Positions 48,701 to 61,682 of a DNA stretch of 64,000 bases are shown here, piece by piece. This DNA is from Piscicola geometra (taxonomy: Eukaryota; Annelida; Clitellata; Hirudinida; Piscicolidae), in NCBI GenBank assembly GCA_943735955.1, contig CALSEQ010000025.1, forward strand, positions 1 through 64,000, given 5' to 3'. A program made the translations under genes and the position numbers. The notes below the pieces were generated by a model. The model ran no database searches. It was not told the origin of the DNA and was given only the letters and a program-made list of their open reading frames with translations. The first letter of the stretch is position 1; every line of letters begins with the position of its first letter.

Positions 48701-51700
48701 ACGAGATGAACACGAGATGAACACGAGATGAACACGAGATGAACACGAGATGAACACGAGATGAACACGAGATGAACACGAGATGAACACGAGATGAACA
48801 CGAGATGAACACGAGATGAACACGAGATGAACACGAGATGAACACGAGATGAACACGAGATGAACACGAGATGAACACGAGATGAACACGAGATGAACAC
48901 GAGATGAACACGAGATGAACACGAGATGAACACGAGATGAACACGAGATGAACACGAGATGAACACGAGATGAACACGAGATGAACACGAGATGAACACG
49001 AGATGAACACGAGATGAACACGAGATGAACACGAGATGAACACGAGATGAACACGAGATGAACACGAGATGAACACGAGATGAACACGAGATGAACACGA
49101 GATGAACACGAGATGAACACGAGATGAACACGAGATGAACACGAGATGAACACGAGATGAACACGAGATGAACACGAGATGAACACGAGATGAACACGAG
49201 ATGAACACGAGATGAACACGAGATGAACACGAGATGAACACGAGATGAACACGAGATGAACACGAGATGAACACGAGATGAACACGAGATGAACACGAGA
49301 TGAACACGAGATGAACACGAGATGAACACGAGATGAACACGAGATGAACACGAGATGAACACGAGATGAACACGAGATGAACACGAGATGAACACGAGAT
49401 GAACACGAGATGAACACGAGATGAACACGAGATGAACACGAGATGAACACGAGATGAACACGAGATGAACACGAGATGAACACGAGATGAACACGAGATG
49501 AACACGAGATGAACACGAGATGAACACGAGATGAACACGAGATGAACACGAGATGAACACGAGATGAACACGAGATGAACACGAGATGAACACGAGATGA
49601 ACACGAGATGAACACGAGATGAACACGAGATGAACACGAGATGAACACGAGATGAACACGAGATGAACACGAGATGAACACGAGATGAACACGAGATGAA
49701 CACGAGATGAACACGAGATGAACACGAGATGAACACGAGATGAACACGAGATGAACACGAGATGAACACGAGATGAACACGAGATGAACACGAGATGAAC
49801 ACGAGATGAACACGAGATGAACACGAGATGAACACGAGATGAACACGAGATGAACACGAGATGAACACGAGATGAACACGAGATGAACACGAGATGAACA
49901 CGAGATGAACACGAGATGAACACGAGATGAACACGAGATGAACACGAGATGAACACGAGATGAACACGAGATGAACACGAGATGAACACGAGATGAACAC
50001 GAGATGAACACGAGATGAACACGAGATGAACACGAGATGAACACGAGATGAACACGAGATGAACACGAGATGAACACGAGATGAACACGAGATGAACACG
50101 AGATGAACACGAGATGAACACGAGATGAACACGAGATGAACACGAGATGAACACGAGATGAACACGAGATGAACACGAGATGAACACGAGATGAACACGA
50201 GATGAACACGAGATGAACACGAGATGAACACGAGATGAACACGAGATGAACACGAGATGAACACGAGATGAACACGAGATGAACACGAGATGAACACGAG
50301 ATGAACACGAGATGAACACGAGATGAACACGAGATGAACACGAGATGAACACGAGATGAACACGAGATGAACACGAGATGAACACGAGATGAACACGAGA
50401 TGAACACGAGATGAACACGAGATGAACACGAGATGAACACGAGATGAACACGAGATGAACACGAGATGAACACGAGATGAACACGAGATGAACACGAGAT
50501 GAACACGAGATGAACACGAGATGAACACGAGATGAACACGAGATGAACACGAGATGAACACGAGATGAACACGAGATGAACACGAGATGAACACGAGATG
50601 AACACGAGATGAACACGAGATGAACACGAGATGAACACGAGATGAACACGAGATGAACACGAGATGAACACGAGATGAACACGAGATGAACACGAGATGA
50701 ACACGAGATGAACACGAGATGAACACGAGATGAACACGAGATGAACACGAGATGAACACGAGATGAACACGAGATGAACACGAGATGAACACGAGATGAA
50801 CACGAGATGAACACGAGATGAACACGAGATGAACACGAGATGAACACGAGATGAACACGAGATGAACACGAGATGAACACGAGATGAACACGAGATGAAC
50901 ACGAGATGAACACGAGATGAACACGAGATGAACACGAGATGAACACGAGATGAACACGAGATGAACACGAGATGAACACGAGATGAACACGAGATGAACA
51001 CGAGATGAACACGAGATGAACACGAGATGAACACGAGATGAACACGAGATGAACACGAGATGAACACGAGATGAACACGAGATGAACACGAGATGAACAC
51101 GAGATGAACACGAGATGAACACGAGATGAACACGAGATGAACACGAGATGAACACGAGATGAACACGAGATGAACACGAGATGAACACGAGATGAACACG
51201 AGATGAACACGAGATGAACACGAGATGAACACGAGATGAACACGAGATGAACACGAGATGAACACGAGATGAACACGAGATGAACACGAGATGAACACGA
51301 GATGAACACGAGATGAACACGAGATGAACACGAGATGAACACGAGATGAACACGAGATGAACACGAGATGAACACGAGATGAACACGAGATGAACACGAG
51401 ATGAACACGAGATGAACACGAGATGAACACGAGATGAACACGAGATGAACACGAGATGAACACGAGATGAACACGAGATGAACACGAGATGAACACGAGA
51501 TGAACACGAGATGAACACGAGATGAACACGAGATGAACACGAGATGAACACGAGATGAACACGAGATGAACACGAGATGAACACGAGATGAACACGAGAT
51601 GAACACGAGATGAACACGAGATGAACACGAGATGAACACGAGATGAACACGAGATGAACACGAGATGAACACGAGATGAACACGAGATGAACACGAGATG

Positions 51701-54700
51701 AACACGAGATGAACACGAGATGAACACGAGATGAACACGAGATGAACACGAGATGAACACGAGATGAACACGAGATGAACACGAGATGAACACGAGATGA
51801 ACACGAGATGAACACGAGATGAACACGAGATGAACACGAGATGAACACGAGATGAACACGAGATGAACACGAGATGAACACGAGATGAACACGAGATGAA
51901 CACGAGATGAACACGAGATGAACACGAGATGAACACGAGATGAACACGAGATGAACACGAGATGAACACGAGATGAACACGAGATGAACACGAGATGAAC
52001 ACGAGATGAACACGAGATGAACACGAGATGAACACGAGATGAACACGAGATGAACACGAGATGAACACGAGATGAACACGAGATGAACACGAGATGAACA
52101 CGAGATGAACACGAGATGAACACGAGATGAACACGAGATGAACACGAGATGAACACGAGATGAACACGAGATGAACACGAGATGAACACGAGATGAACAC
52201 GAGATGAACACGAGATGAACACGAGATGAACACGAGATGAACACGAGATGAACACGAGATGAACACGAGATGAACACGAGATGAACACGAGATGAACACG
52301 AGATGAACACGAGATGAACACGAGATGAACACGAGATGAACACGAGATGAACACGAGATGAACACGAGATGAACACGAGATGAACACGAGATGAACACGA
52401 GATGAACACGAGATGAACACGAGATGAACACGAGATGAACACGAGATGAACACGAGATGAACACGAGATGAACACGAGATGAACACGAGATGAACACGAG
52501 ATGAACACGAGATGAACACGAGATGAACACGAGATGAACACGAGATGAACACGAGATGAACACGAGATGAACACGAGATGAACACGAGATGAACACGAGA
52601 TGAACACGAGATGAACACGAGATGAACACGAGATGAACACGAGATGAACACGAGATGAACACGAGATGAACACGAGATGAACACGAGATGAACACGAGAT
52701 GAACACGAGATGAACACGAGATGAACACGAGATGAACACGAGATGAACACGAGATGAACACGAGATGAACACGAGATGAACACGAGATGAACACGAGATG
52801 AACACGAGATGAACACGAGATGAACACGAGATGAACACGAGATGAACACGAGATGAACACGAGATGAACACGAGATGAACACGAGATGAACACGAGATGA
52901 ACACGAGATGAACACGAGATGAACACGAGATGAACACGAGATGAACACGAGATGAACACGAGATGAACACGAGATGAACACGAGATGAACACGAGATGAA
53001 CACGAGATGAACACGAGATGAACACGAGATGAACACGAGATGAACACGAGATGAACACGAGATGAACACGAGATGAACACGAGATGAACACGAGATGAAC
53101 ACGAGATGAACACGAGATGAACACGAGATGAACACGAGATGAACACGAGATGAACACGAGATGAACACGAGATGAACACGAGATGAACACGAGATGAACA
53201 CGAGATGAACACGAGATGAACACGAGATGAACACGAGATGAACACGAGATGAACACGAGATGAACACGAGATGAACACGAGATGAACACGAGATGAACAC
53301 GAGATGAACACGAGATGAACACGAGATGAACACGAGATGAACACGAGATGAACACGAGATGAACACGAGATGAACACGAGATGAACACGAGATGAACACG
53401 AGATGAACACGAGATGAACACGAGATGAACACGAGATGAACACGAGATGAACACGAGATGAACACGAGATGAACACGAGATGAACACGAGATGAACACGA
53501 GATGAACACGAGATGAACACGAGATGAACACGAGATGAACACGAGATGAACACGAGATGAACACGAGATGAACACGAGATGAACACGAGATGAACACGAG
53601 ATGAACACGAGATGAACACGAGATGAACACGAGATGAACACGAGATGAACACGAGATGAACACGAGATGAACACGAGATGAACACGAGATGAACACGAGA
53701 TGAACACGAGATGAACACGAGATGAACACGAGATGAACACGAGATGAACACGAGATGAACACGAGATGAACACGAGATGAACACGAGATGAACACGAGAT
53801 GAACACGAGATGAACACGAGATGAACACGAGATGAACACGAGATGAACACGAGATGAACACGAGATGAACACGAGATGAACACGAGATGAACACGAGATG
53901 AACACGAGATGAACACGAGATGAACACGAGATGAACACGAGATGAACACGAGATGAACACGAGATGAACACGAGATGAACACGAGATGAACACGAGATGA
54001 ACACGAGATGAACACGAGATGAACACGAGATGAACACGAGATGAACACGAGATGAACACGAGATGAACACGAGATGAACACGAGATGAACACGAGATGAA
54101 CACGAGATGAACACGAGATGAACACGAGATGAACACGAGATGAACACGAGATGAACACGAGATGAACACGAGATGAACACGAGATGAACACGAGATGAAC
54201 ACGAGATGAACACGAGATGAACACGAGATGAACACGAGATGAACACGAGATGAACACGAGATGAACACGAGATGCGAGATGACACGAGATGAACACGATG
54301 AAAGATGAACACGAGATGAACACGCGATGAACACGAGATGAACACGAGATGAACACGAGATGAACACGAGATGAACACGAGATGAACACGAGATGAACAC
54401 GAGATGAACACGAGATGAACACGAGATGAACACGAGATGAACACGAGATGAACACGAGATGAACACGAGATGAACACGAGATGAACACGAGATGAACACG
54501 AGATGAACACGAGATGAACACGAGATGAACACGAGATGAACACGAGATGAACACGAGATGAACACGAGATGAACACGAGATGAACACGAGATGAACACGA
54601 GATGAACACGAGATGAACACGAGATGAACACGAGATGAACACGAGATGAACACGAGATGAACACGAGATGAACACGAGATGAACACGAGATGAACACGAG

Positions 54701-57700
54701 ATGAACACGAGATGAACACGAGATGAACACGAGATGAACACGAGATGAACACGAGATGAACACGAGATGAACACGAGATGAACACGAGATGAACACGAGA
54801 TGAACACGAGATGAACACGAGATGAACACGAGATGAACACGAGATGAACACGAGATGAACACGAGATGAACACGAGATGAACACGAGATGAACACGAGAT
54901 GAACACGAGATGAACACGAGATGAACACGAGATGAACACGAGATGAACACGAGATGAACACGAGATGAACACGAGATGAACACGAGATGAACACGAGATG
55001 AACACGAGATGAACACGAGATGAACACGAGATGAACACGAGATGAACACGAGATGAACACGAGATGAACACGAGATGAACACGAGATGAACACGAGATGA
55101 ACACGAGATGAACACGAGATGAACACGAGATGAACACGAGATGAACACGAGATGAACACGAGATGAACACGAGATGAACACGAGATGAACACGAGATGAA
55201 CACGAGATGAACACGAGATGAACACGAGATGAACACGAGATGAACACGAGATGAACACGAGATGAACACGAGATGAACACGAGATGAACACGAGATGAAC
55301 ACGAGATGAACACGAGATGAACACGAGATGAACACGAGATGAACACGAGATGAACACGAGATGAACACGAGATGAACACGAGATGAACACGAGATGAACA
55401 CGAGATGAACACGAGATGAACACGAGATGAACACGAGATGAACACGAGATGAACACGAGATGAACACGAGATGAACACGAGATGAACACGAGATGAACAC
55501 GAGATGAACACGAGATGAACACGAGATGAACACGAGATGAACACGAGATGAACACGAGATGAACACGAGATGAACACGAGATGAACACGAGATGAACACG
55601 AGATGAACACGAGATGAACACGAGATGAACACGAGATGAACACGAGATGAACACGAGATGAACACGAGATGAACACGAGATGAACACGAGATGAACACGA
55701 GATGAACACGAGATGAACACGAGATGAACACGAGATGAACACGAGATGAACACGAGATGAACACGAGATGAACACGAGATGAACACGAGATGAACACGAG
55801 ATGAACACGAGATGAACACGAGATGAACACGAGATGAACACGAGATGAACACGAGATGAACACGAGATGAACACGAGATGAACACGAGATGAACACGAGA
55901 TGAACACGAGATGAACACGAGATGAACACGAGATGAACACGAGATGAACACGAGATGAACACGAGATGAACACGAGATGAACACGAGATGAACACGAGAT
56001 GAACACGAGATGAACACGAGATGAACACGAGATGAACACGAGATGAACACGAGATGAACACGAGATGAACACGAGATGAACACGAGATGAACACGAGATG
56101 AACACGAGATGAACACGAGATGAACACGAGATGAACACGAGATGAACACGAGATGAACACGAGATGAACACGAGATGAACACGAGATGAACACGAGATGA
56201 ACACGAGATGAACACGAGATGAACACGAGATGAACACGAGATGAACACGAGATGAACACGAGATGAACACGAGATGAACACGAGATGAACACGAGATGAA
56301 CACGAGATGAACACGAGATGAACACGAGATGAACACGAGATGAACACGAGATGAACACGAGATGAACACGAGATGAACACGAGATGAACACGAGATGAAC
56401 ACGAGATGAACACGAGATGAACACGAGATGAACACGAGATGAACACGAGATGAACACGAGATGAACACGAGATGAACACGAGATGAACACGAGATGAACA
56501 CGAGATGAACACGAGATGAACACGAGATGAACACGAGATGAACACGAGATGAACACGAGATGAACACGAGATGAACACGAGATGAACACGAGATGAACAC
56601 GAGATGAACACGAGATGAACACGAGATGAACACGAGATGAACACGAGATGAACACGAGATGAACACGAGATGAACACGAGATGAACACGAGATGAACACG
56701 AGATGAACACGAGATGAACACGAGATGAACACGAGATGAACACGAGATGAACACGAGATGAACACGAGATGAACACGAGATGAACACGAGATGAACACGA
56801 GATGAACACGAGATGAACACGAGATGAACACGAGATGAACACGAGATGAACACGAGATGAACACGAGATGAACACGAGATGAACACGAGATGAACACGAG
56901 ATGAACACGAGATGAACACGAGATGAACACGAGATGAACACGAGATGAACACGAGATGAACACGAGATGAACACGAGATGAACACGAGATGAACACGAGA
57001 TGAACACGAGATGAACACGAGATGAACACGAGATGAACACGAGATGAACACGAGATGAACACGAGATGAACACGAGATGAACACGAGATGAACACGAGAT
57101 GAACACGAGATGAACACGAGATGAACACGAGATGAACACGAGATGAACACGAGATGAACACGAGATGAACACGAGATGAACACGAGATGAACACGAGATG
57201 AACACGAGATGAACACGAGATGAACACGAGATGAACACGAGATGAACACGAGATGAACACGAGATGAACACGAGATGAACACGAGATGAACACGAGATGA
57301 ACACGAGATGAACACGAGATGAACACGAGATGAACACGAGATGAACACGAGATGAACACGAGATGAACACGAGATGAACACGAGATGAACACGAGATGAA
57401 CACGAGATGAACACGAGATGAACACGAGATGAACACGAGATGAACACGAGATGAACACGAGATGAACACGAGATGAACACGAGATGAACACGAGATGAAC
57501 ACGAGATGAACACGAGATGAACACGAGATGAACACGAGATGAACACGAGATGAACACGAGATGAACACGAGATGAACACGAGATGAACACGAGATGAACA
57601 CGAGATGAACACGAGATGAACACGAGATGAACACGAGATGAACACGAGATGAACACGAGATGAACACGAGATGAACACGAGATGAACACGAGATGAACAC

Positions 57701-59448
57701 GAGATGAACACGAGATGAACACGAGATGAACACGAGATGAACACGAGATGAACACGAGATGAACACGAGATGAACACGAGATGAACACGAGATGAACACG
57801 AGATGAACACGAGATGAACACGAGATGAACACGAGATGAACACGAGATGAACACGAGATGAACACGAGATGAACACGAGATGAACACGAGATGAACACGA
57901 GATGAACACGAGATGAACACGAGATGAACACGAGATGAACACGAGATGAACACGAGATGAACACGAGATGAACACGAGATGAACACGAGATGAACACGAG
58001 ATGAACACGAGATGAACACGAGATGAACACGAGATGAACACGAGATGAACACGAGATGAACACGAGATGAACACGAGATGAACACGAGATGAACACGAGA
58101 TGAACACGAGATGAACACGAGATGAACACGAGATGAACACGAGATGAACACGAGATGAACACGAGATGAACACGAGATGAACACGAGATGAACACGAGAT
58201 GAACACGAGATGAACACGAGATGAACACGAGATGAACACGAGATGAACACGAGATGAACACGAGATGAACACGAGATGAACACGAGATGAACACGAGATG
58301 AACACGAGATGAACACGAGATGAACACGAGATGAACACGAGATGAACACGAGATGAACACGAGATGAACACGAGATGAACACGAGATGAACACGAGATGA
58401 ACACGAGATGAACACGAGATGAACACGAGATGAACACGAGATGAACACGAGATGAACACGAGATGAACACGAGATGAACACGAGATGAACACGAGATGAA
58501 CACGAGATGAACACGAGATGAACACGAGATGAACACGAGATGAACACGAGATGAACACGAGATGAACACGAGATGAACACGAGATGAACACGAGATGAAC
58601 ACGAGATGAACACGAGATGAACACGAGATGAACACGAGATGAACACGAGATGAACACGAGATGAACACGAGATGAACACGAGATGAACACGAGATGAACA
58701 CGAGATGAACACGAGATGAACACGAGATGAACACGAGATGAACACGAGATGAACACGAGATGAACACGAGATGAACACGAGATGAACACGAGATGAACAC
58801 GAGATGAACACGAGATGAACACGAGATGAACACGAGATGAACACGAGATGAACACGAGATGAACACGAGATGAACACGAGATGAACACGAGATGAACACG
58901 AGATGAACACGAGATGAACACGAGATGAACACGAGATGAACACGAGATGAACACGAGATGAACACGAGATGAACACGAGATGAACACGAGATGAACACGA
59001 GATGAACACGAGATGAACACGAGATGAACACGAGATGAACACGAGATGAACACGAGATGAACACGAGATGAACACGAGATGAACACGAGATGAACACGAG
59101 ATGAACACGAGATGAACACGAGATGAACACGAGATGAACACGAGATGAACACGAGATGAACACGAGATGAACACGAGATGAACACGAGATGAACACGAGA
59201 TGAACACGAGATGAACACGAGATGAACACGAGATGAACACGAGATGAACACGAGATGAACACGAGATGAACACGAGATGAACACGAGATGAACACGAGAT
59301 GAACACGAGATGAACACGAGATGAACACGAGATGAACACGAGATGAACACGAGATGAACACGAGATGAACATGAGATGAACACGAGATGAACACGAGATG
59401 AACACGAGATGAACACGAGATGAACACGAGATGAACACGAGATGAACA
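27741..59448. repeat. 11-bp satellite array, homogeneous core
   Basis: About 2880 copies of ATGAACACGAG with only five visible blemishes: a 2-bp loss removing a CpG near 30143, a 3-bp insertion near 42570, an A-to-T change at 48055, a compound scar at 54274-54325, and a CpG-to-TpG change at 59372. The stretch between the first two is about 12.4 kb of perfect repeat. None of the variant units that mark 10.8-27.7 kb occurs here except the one at 59372, near the array edge. On the minus strand all three frames are stop-free, which creates open frames ending near 59430-59473. These are not genes. Confidence 0.97.
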
Positions 59449-60205
59449 TTTTAATCATTTCTATTTTAATCATTTATATTTTAATAATTTCTATTTTAAT
59501 AATTTCTATTTTAATAATTTCTATTATAATAATTTTTATTTTAATAATTTCTATTTTAATAATTTTTATTTTAATAATTTCTATTTTAATAATTTTTATT
59601 TTAATAATTTCTATTTTTAAAATTTATATTTTTAAAATTTATATTTTTAAAATTTATATTTTTAAAATTTATATTTTAATAATTTATATTTTAATAATTT
59701 CTATTTTAATAATTTCTATTTTAATAATTTCTATTTTAGTAATTTCTATTTTAATAATTTCTATTTTAATAATTTCTATTTTAATAATTTCTATTTTAAT
59801 AATTTCTATTTTAATAATTTCTATTTTAATAATTTCTATTTTAAAAATTTATATTTTAAAAATTTATATTTTAATAATTTATATTTTAATAATTTATATT
59901 TTAATAATTTCTATTTTAATAATTTCTATTTTAATAATTTCTATTTTAATAATTTCTATTTTAATAATTTCTATTTTAATAATTTAGATTTTAATAATTT
60001 AGATTTTAATAATTTAGATTTTAATAATTTAGATTTTAATAATTTAGATTTTAATAATTTAGATTTTAATAATTTAGATTTTCTTTAATAGTTTAGATTT
60101 TCTTTAATAATTTAGATTTTCTTTAATAATTTATTTTTTATCTAATAGTTTAGATTTTATTTAATAGTTTATTTTTTATTTAATAGTTCAGATTTTATTT
60201 AATAA
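59449..60205. repeat. AT-rich minisatellite, 15-bp period, degenerating rightward
   Basis: Copies of CTATTTTAATAATTT (15 bp) start abruptly after GATGAACA, the end of the 11-bp array. From about 59985 the unit becomes AGATTTTAATAATTT, and after about 60070 longer 19-bp versions such as AGATTTTCTTTAATAATTT appear and then lose regularity. A sub-block near 59605-59675 has TTTTTAAAATTTATA units. The period is a multiple of 3, so 59442-59987 is open as a peptide cycling ISILI. It is low-complexity sequence and not a gene. Confidence 0.95.
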
Positions 60206-60211
60206 TTTTTT

Positions 60212-61102
60212 TTTGATGCAATAGAAATGTATAACGAAGCCACCATTGTCAATGTCAAAATCTCCAACACTACATTTGAAGTTGTTATGATGAGTCCAAA
60301 GATTAGGGAGATTAGAACAAATGGGTGATGATGAAAACTTTTCAGATGAAATCAAAATGGTTAGTTATATTATTATTATTTTATAAATAAATACTTTGAA
60401 TTTGAATGATTAATTTCCAAATGATTGCTCAGTTTATCATTTCGACAAAAGAAAAGATGCCATTGATCTTATTCATATGACAGCATGTCTGTTGCATCCC
60501 CAGTATGAAAGAATAATAGGAAAAAAGTTTGGGATAGAAAAGAAATAAATACCAAGACTTTCATTAGAGAAAATTTAATTCTATTTTGTACAGCCAGACC
60601 AAGCTGCAGTGCCGTTGAGAAAAAAAACAAATGATGGTTATTTAGACCTATTATGTTTATTTTTATAACGTAAAAATTATAATAAAATTATTATACTATC
60701 AAATTATACGAATGATTTTATATTTGCAGTTGTGGAGAATAAGAATGTTGTCAAAAAACATATTTCTAACATTATTGAAGAATTAATAATAATGAACGAA
60801 GAAGAAAATTCAGAAGAGGATGAATTGTACAAATAATCACAATTACGTCCCAAAAAATAGAAGATTATAAAGATGTTTTATTTCATTGAAGTAAAATGAG
60901 CAATTTTAAAATACTACAAGAAGTAGCCAAAATTTTGTTTAGTATATCTGCAAGTTATATTCCCTGTGAACGGAATTTTTCATTATGTGGTCGTTTAACT
61001 TCAAACCCAAAACCATCTCATTTGAGAGCTGAAACTCTTAACGGTTTAACCCGTGTGAAAAGCAATAAAGACTTGATTGTATTACTCAAAAACAAGGACT
61101 AA
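60212..61102 (+). pseudogene. hAT transposase remnant with C-terminal dimerisation region
   Basis: hAT transposases cut and paste their element in the nucleus. Their C-terminal part forms the dimerisation and insertion domain. Here only the C-terminal third is recognisable, in pieces. 60212-60328 encodes a piece with FEVVMMSPKIREIR, ends in TGA and continues one frame over (MGDDENFSDEIK). 60441-60548 encodes FDKRKDAIDLIHMTACLLHP and on to IIGKKFGIEKK before TAA. 60729-60836 encodes VVENKNVVKKHISNIIEEL and an acidic stretch after a CAG resembling a splice acceptor. 60830-61102 encodes the best domain, with SISASYIPCERNFS (the hAT ERxFS-type motif) followed by LNGLTRVKSNKD. The 68-codon open frame from 60896 is not a separate gene: it continues the upstream frame across TGA at 60887-60889. 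Several frameshifts and stops make it non-functional. Confidence 0.75.
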
Positions 61103-61120
61103 CTTCAATACTTTCATTTC

Positions 61121-61126
61121 AATAAA
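61121..61126 (+). other. Putative poly(A) signal of the hAT transposase
   Basis: AATAAA lies about 20 bp after the transposase stop codon (ending 61102) and before the subterminal repeats. The placement suits a 3' end signal for the former gene. The surroundings are AT-rich, so chance occurrence is possible. Confidence 0.45.
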
Positions 61127-61273
61127 TATTTGAAATTTAAATCGTGTTTTTTAAATTTTATTGAAAGAAATATTCTCTGACTTTCAAATAATAAATTTTA
61201 AGAAATGTTAGAACTAGTAAGTTTGGGACTAGTGAAAACGGCAGCGAGAATGAATAAAAAAACAAAAAGCTTT

Positions 61274-61400
61274 CGGGAACGGGTCGGGACGGGAAAAAAA
61301 ATTTCGGGAACGGGACGGGACGGGAATCAAAATTCTGATGTCCTATCGGGAACGGGACGGGACGGGAAAACAGATTCCGGGAACGGGACGGGACCGGGAA
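61274..61400 (+). repeat. Four hAT subterminal repeats (CGGGAACGGG core)
   Basis: Four copies of CGGGAACGGG followed by ACGGGACGGGAA, at 61274-61295, 61305-61326, 61347-61368 and 61378-61400, start to start 31, 42 and 31 bp apart. Copy 1 has GGGTCGGG in place of GGGACGGG, and copy 4 has an extra C. They are GC-rich in an otherwise AT-rich element and sit 27-154 bp from its end. Subterminal motif clusters in hAT elements are known transposase-binding sites. Binding here is inferred. The two open frames over this block (minus 61158-61415, plus 61205-61450) follow from its composition. Confidence 0.8.
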
Positions 61401-61404
61401 TGAA

Positions 61405-61427
61405 AAATCGTCCATGTCCGACCTCTA
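61405..61427 (-). repeat. Right terminal inverted repeat of the hAT element
   Basis: Read inward from 61427 the sequence is TAGAGGTCGGACATGGACG. The first five bases fit the hAT terminal consensus YARNG. The next eight bases outside (61428-61435, GTGGAGAA) would be the target-site duplication, but the partner copy and the left terminal repeat are not found at the expected place. Confidence 0.6.
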
Positions 61428-61682
61428 GTGGAGAACTAATCTTTCCATGAGTTTGGACAACACCCTCAAGTTTGAAATAGGCCTGTACGACGAAGTTTCA
61501 GTGAGTTTAAGACTTGGCTTCTTAAGCAGTGGCGTGATGTAAGCCGACTTGAAAGACTTCGGAACCCTGCCTGCCGAAAAAGACCTGTTGAATAAGCTCA
61601 CTAAAAAAGGAGCAATTATTCCAGATATCTCCTTCAACAGCCATGTAGGAACCGGGTCATTCGAGCACTGCTTATTTGGAAC
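61428..61682 (-). pseudogene. LINE reverse transcriptase fragment (CR1/L2/Jockey-like)
   Basis: Reverse transcriptase of a non-LTR retrotransposon, which copies the element RNA into a nicked chromosomal site. About 85 codons read through from 61682 to 61428 with no internal stop. They include DPVPTWLLKE, then FNRSFSAGRVPKSFKSAYIT, PLLKKPSL, and SYRPISNLRVLSKLMERLV. This is the N-terminal RT region (before the YxDD catalytic box) as found in CR1-, L2- and Jockey-type LINEs. The methionine at 61637 is internal; homology extends upstream to about 61682, where the frame meets a stop. The fragment ends at 61428, exactly where the hAT terminal repeat begins, and its stop codon TAG is made of terminal-repeat bases. 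Catalytic boxes and the endonuclease are absent. The exact LINE clade is uncertain. Confidence 0.8.

Larger units (their letters stand above)
60212..61427 (+). mobile_element. Decayed hAT-superfamily DNA transposon, right part
   Basis: A non-autonomous remnant read on the plus strand. It contains broken transposase coding (60212-61102), a poly(A) signal (61121-61126), four subterminal repeats (61274-61400) and a right terminal sequence whose outer bases, read inward, are TAGAGGTCGGACATGG. TAGAG fits the YARNG end typical of hAT elements. No left terminal repeat is visible: leftward the element grades into the AT-rich 15-bp repeat, so the 5' part is lost or was never inserted. The superfamily assignment rests on the C-terminal dimerisation-like segment and the terminal features, read by eye. 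Confidence 0.75.

Noticed and set aside
24353..59473. Open frame of more than 11,700 codons on the minus strand, and two similar frames over the same DNA
   Set aside because: It is the 11-bp satellite read in a stop-free frame. The same peptide cycle appears in all three minus frames, with no start context, domain or codon signal.
59442..59987. Isoleucine-rich 181-codon open frame
   Set aside because: Translation of the 15-bp AT-rich repeat. Low complexity, with its start codon in the satellite edge.
60360..60432. A 73-bp intron in the hAT transposase (GT at 60360, AG at 60432)
   Set aside because: Joining these sites does not put the downstream FDKRKD frame in phase, so the intron is not supported without further frameshifts.
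60732..60739. GTGGAGAA, identical to the 8 bp flanking the hAT right end, as the matching target-site duplication
   Set aside because: It lies inside transposase-like coding and is not followed by a TAGAG-type terminal sequence. A chance match is more likely.
61158..61450. Two overlapping open frames on opposite strands (85 and 81 codons)
   Set aside because: They lie over the G-rich subterminal repeats and terminal repeat of the hAT element. Repetitive proline- or glycine-rich translations with no domain.
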